Source: Imbroritus primus (lineage in GTDB: Bacteria; Pseudomonadota; Gammaproteobacteria; Burkholderiales; Burkholderiaceae). Taken from it: a stretch of DNA of 64,000 nucleotides. The stretch spans positions 3,100,001 to 3,164,000 of the forward strand of contig NZ_OZ201293.1 in NCBI RefSeq assembly GCF_964332355.1, given 5' to 3'. Shown one piece after another: positions 63,302 to 64,000 of this stretch; within the stretch, counting starts at the first letter, position 1; each line of letters begins with the position of its first letter. Below the pieces are notes generated by a model. The model saw nothing but the letters and a program-made list of their open reading frames with translations. It ran no database searches and was not told the DNA's origin. The position numbers and the translations under genes were made by a program.

Positions 63302-64000
63302 GTGGCGCTGGCAGCGCTGGTGACCATGCGCAGCGGTGCGGCCGGGACCTGCCCGAGCATGCGGGCAGCGGCATCGATCACCGTGGCAGCCGGCAGTTCG
63401 TCGAGGCACCGGCTGGCGGAGCGGCGGTGGCGGTCGCAGCCTTCCTGCGCGCACGGCACGCACGGGCCGGCGCCCTGCACCAGGAAGACGTTGCCCTGGC
63501 GCTGGCTGCCCTGCATGCGCCACGGACTGTCGAGCTGCGTCCACGCGGCCGGCCATGGCGCCCACTTGACAGGATTGGATGGCCCGAACAGGGCCACGAC
63601 CGGCACGCCAGTAGCAGCGGCCATATGCGTGGCCATGGTGTCGGGTCCGACAAACAGCGCCGCGTGGCTGATCACATCGGCGGTTTCGGGAATCTTCAGG
63701 GTGCCCACCAGATCGGTGACCGGACCTTCGACGCCCGCCATGATCTCGTCGACATAGGCGCGTTCCTCGGCGTCCGGCCCGCCGGTCAGCACGATGGCAA
63801 GACCCTGCTGCCGCAGCCAGGCGATCAGCGTACGCCAGCCGGCCACATGCCAGCGCTTGTAGGTAAAGCGCGGCGCCACGTGCACCACGGCGAAACGGCC
63901 CTCGGGCAGCGGCCGCCCTTCTGCCGCGAGCCGTGCGGTCAGGCGCGCCCAGCCAGCTCCGCCGGCGGTGGGCGGCACCACGGCATGCGCCGGCGCAAGA
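63298..64000 (-). CDS. Glycosyltransferase family 9 (heptosyltransferase-like), 5' end beyond window
   Basis: The C-terminal 234 residues of a GT-B fold enzyme; the frame is open to the window edge, and the internal GTG at 63981 is not a real start. Signature segments VVHVAPRFTYKRWHVAGWRTLIAWL, LTGGPDAEERAYVDEI, and HAALFVGPDTMATHMAAATGVPVVALFGPSNPVKWAPWP are the donor-binding half of lipopolysaccharide heptosyltransferases and relatives. The Cys-rich GAGPCVPCAQEGCDRH segment is typical of many betaproteobacterial members. Probably adds a sugar to an envelope polysaccharide; acceptor unknown. Overlaps priA by 4 nt. Confidence 0.88.
   Translation of the reverse strand, partial: LAPAHAVVPPTAGGAGWARLTARLAAEGRPLPEGRFAVVHVAPRFTYKRWHVAGWRTLIAWLRQQGLAIVLTGGPDAEERAYVDEIMAGVEGPVTDLVGTLKIPETADVISHAALFVGPDTMATHMAAATGVPVVALFGPSNPVKWAPWPAAWTQLDSPWRMQGSQRQGNVFLVQGAGPCVPCAQEGCDRHRRSASRCLDELPAATVIDAAARMLGQVPAAPLRMVTSAASAT

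Noticed and set aside
60995..63757. A 920-residue plus-strand frame across priA
   Set aside because: It is antisense to priA, which carries all helicase and zinc motifs.

Overview
The window is high-GC chromosomal DNA from a betaproteobacterium, most likely a Burkholderiaceae member close to Cupriavidus/Ralstonia. That placement is inferred from gene content: Bug-type solute receptors, a tripartite tricarboxylate transporter, a hutC-UDIFG cluster using the HutF/HutG route, a tandem glycine riboswitch before gcvTHP, and a rep / priA / putA neighbourhood. Gene density is high, many genes overlap by ATGA/GTGA/TGATG, and there is no CRISPR array, phage or intact insertion sequence.

Region by region. 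1-5.5 kb, minus strand: part of a sox cluster (soxY cut by the window edge, a monohaem cytochrome c, soxD, soxC, the ArsR-type regulator soxR) plus a separate soxE-soxF unit for sulfide oxidation that ends at a clear intrinsic terminator. 5.8-9.5 kb: the conserved housekeeping set dolP/yraP-like, gmhA/diaA, yraN, rsmI (divergent from yraN with only 9 nt between start codons) and rlpA. 9.9-13.1 kb: a membrane diguanylate cyclase, an Rnk-like protein and an HD-GYP phosphodiesterase. 13.2-16.2 kb: a large AsmA-family protein and an ArsN2-like acetyltransferase. 16.7-23.7 kb: histidine degradation, hutC then hutU-hutD-hutI-hutF-hutG, with a HutC-type operator before hutU and no hutH in the window.

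24.3-38.5 kb: two adjacent catabolic islands, each with its own LysR regulator, class III (CaiB/BaiF) CoA-transferase and Bug receptor. Island A (minus) is ornithine cyclodeaminase homologue, signal-less PhnD-like protein, CoA-transferase, acyl-CoA dehydrogenase, Bug. Island B (plus) is CoA-transferase, hot-dog hydratase, Bug, MmgE/PrpD protein, TctB, TctA. Neither substrate is known from sequence; B resembles the activation and hydration steps of itaconate/mesaconate-type acid breakdown, coupled to a dedicated transporter.

38.7-41.7 kb: a small conserved protein, a GNAT-Rnk fusion protein lying between an intact tRNA-Arg(CCG) and a degenerate copy of that tRNA's 3' half (geometry of a decayed integration site), then a membrane-anchored dihaem cytochrome c. 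41.8-51.0 kb: rep helicase, a glycine-zipper lipoprotein, glycine riboswitch + gcvT-gcvH-gcvP, and sdaA; together these take glycine to one-carbon units and serine to pyruvate. 51.2-53.5 kb: a YbdK-type carboxylate-amine ligase translationally coupled to a CPA2 cation/proton exchanger. 53.7-55.5 kb: a small exported protein and an isolated low-GC ankyrin-repeat gene that looks acquired. 55.5-64 kb, minus: a branched-chain amino-acid binding protein, putA without a DNA-binding domain, priA, and a partial glycosyltransferase family 9 gene running off the window.
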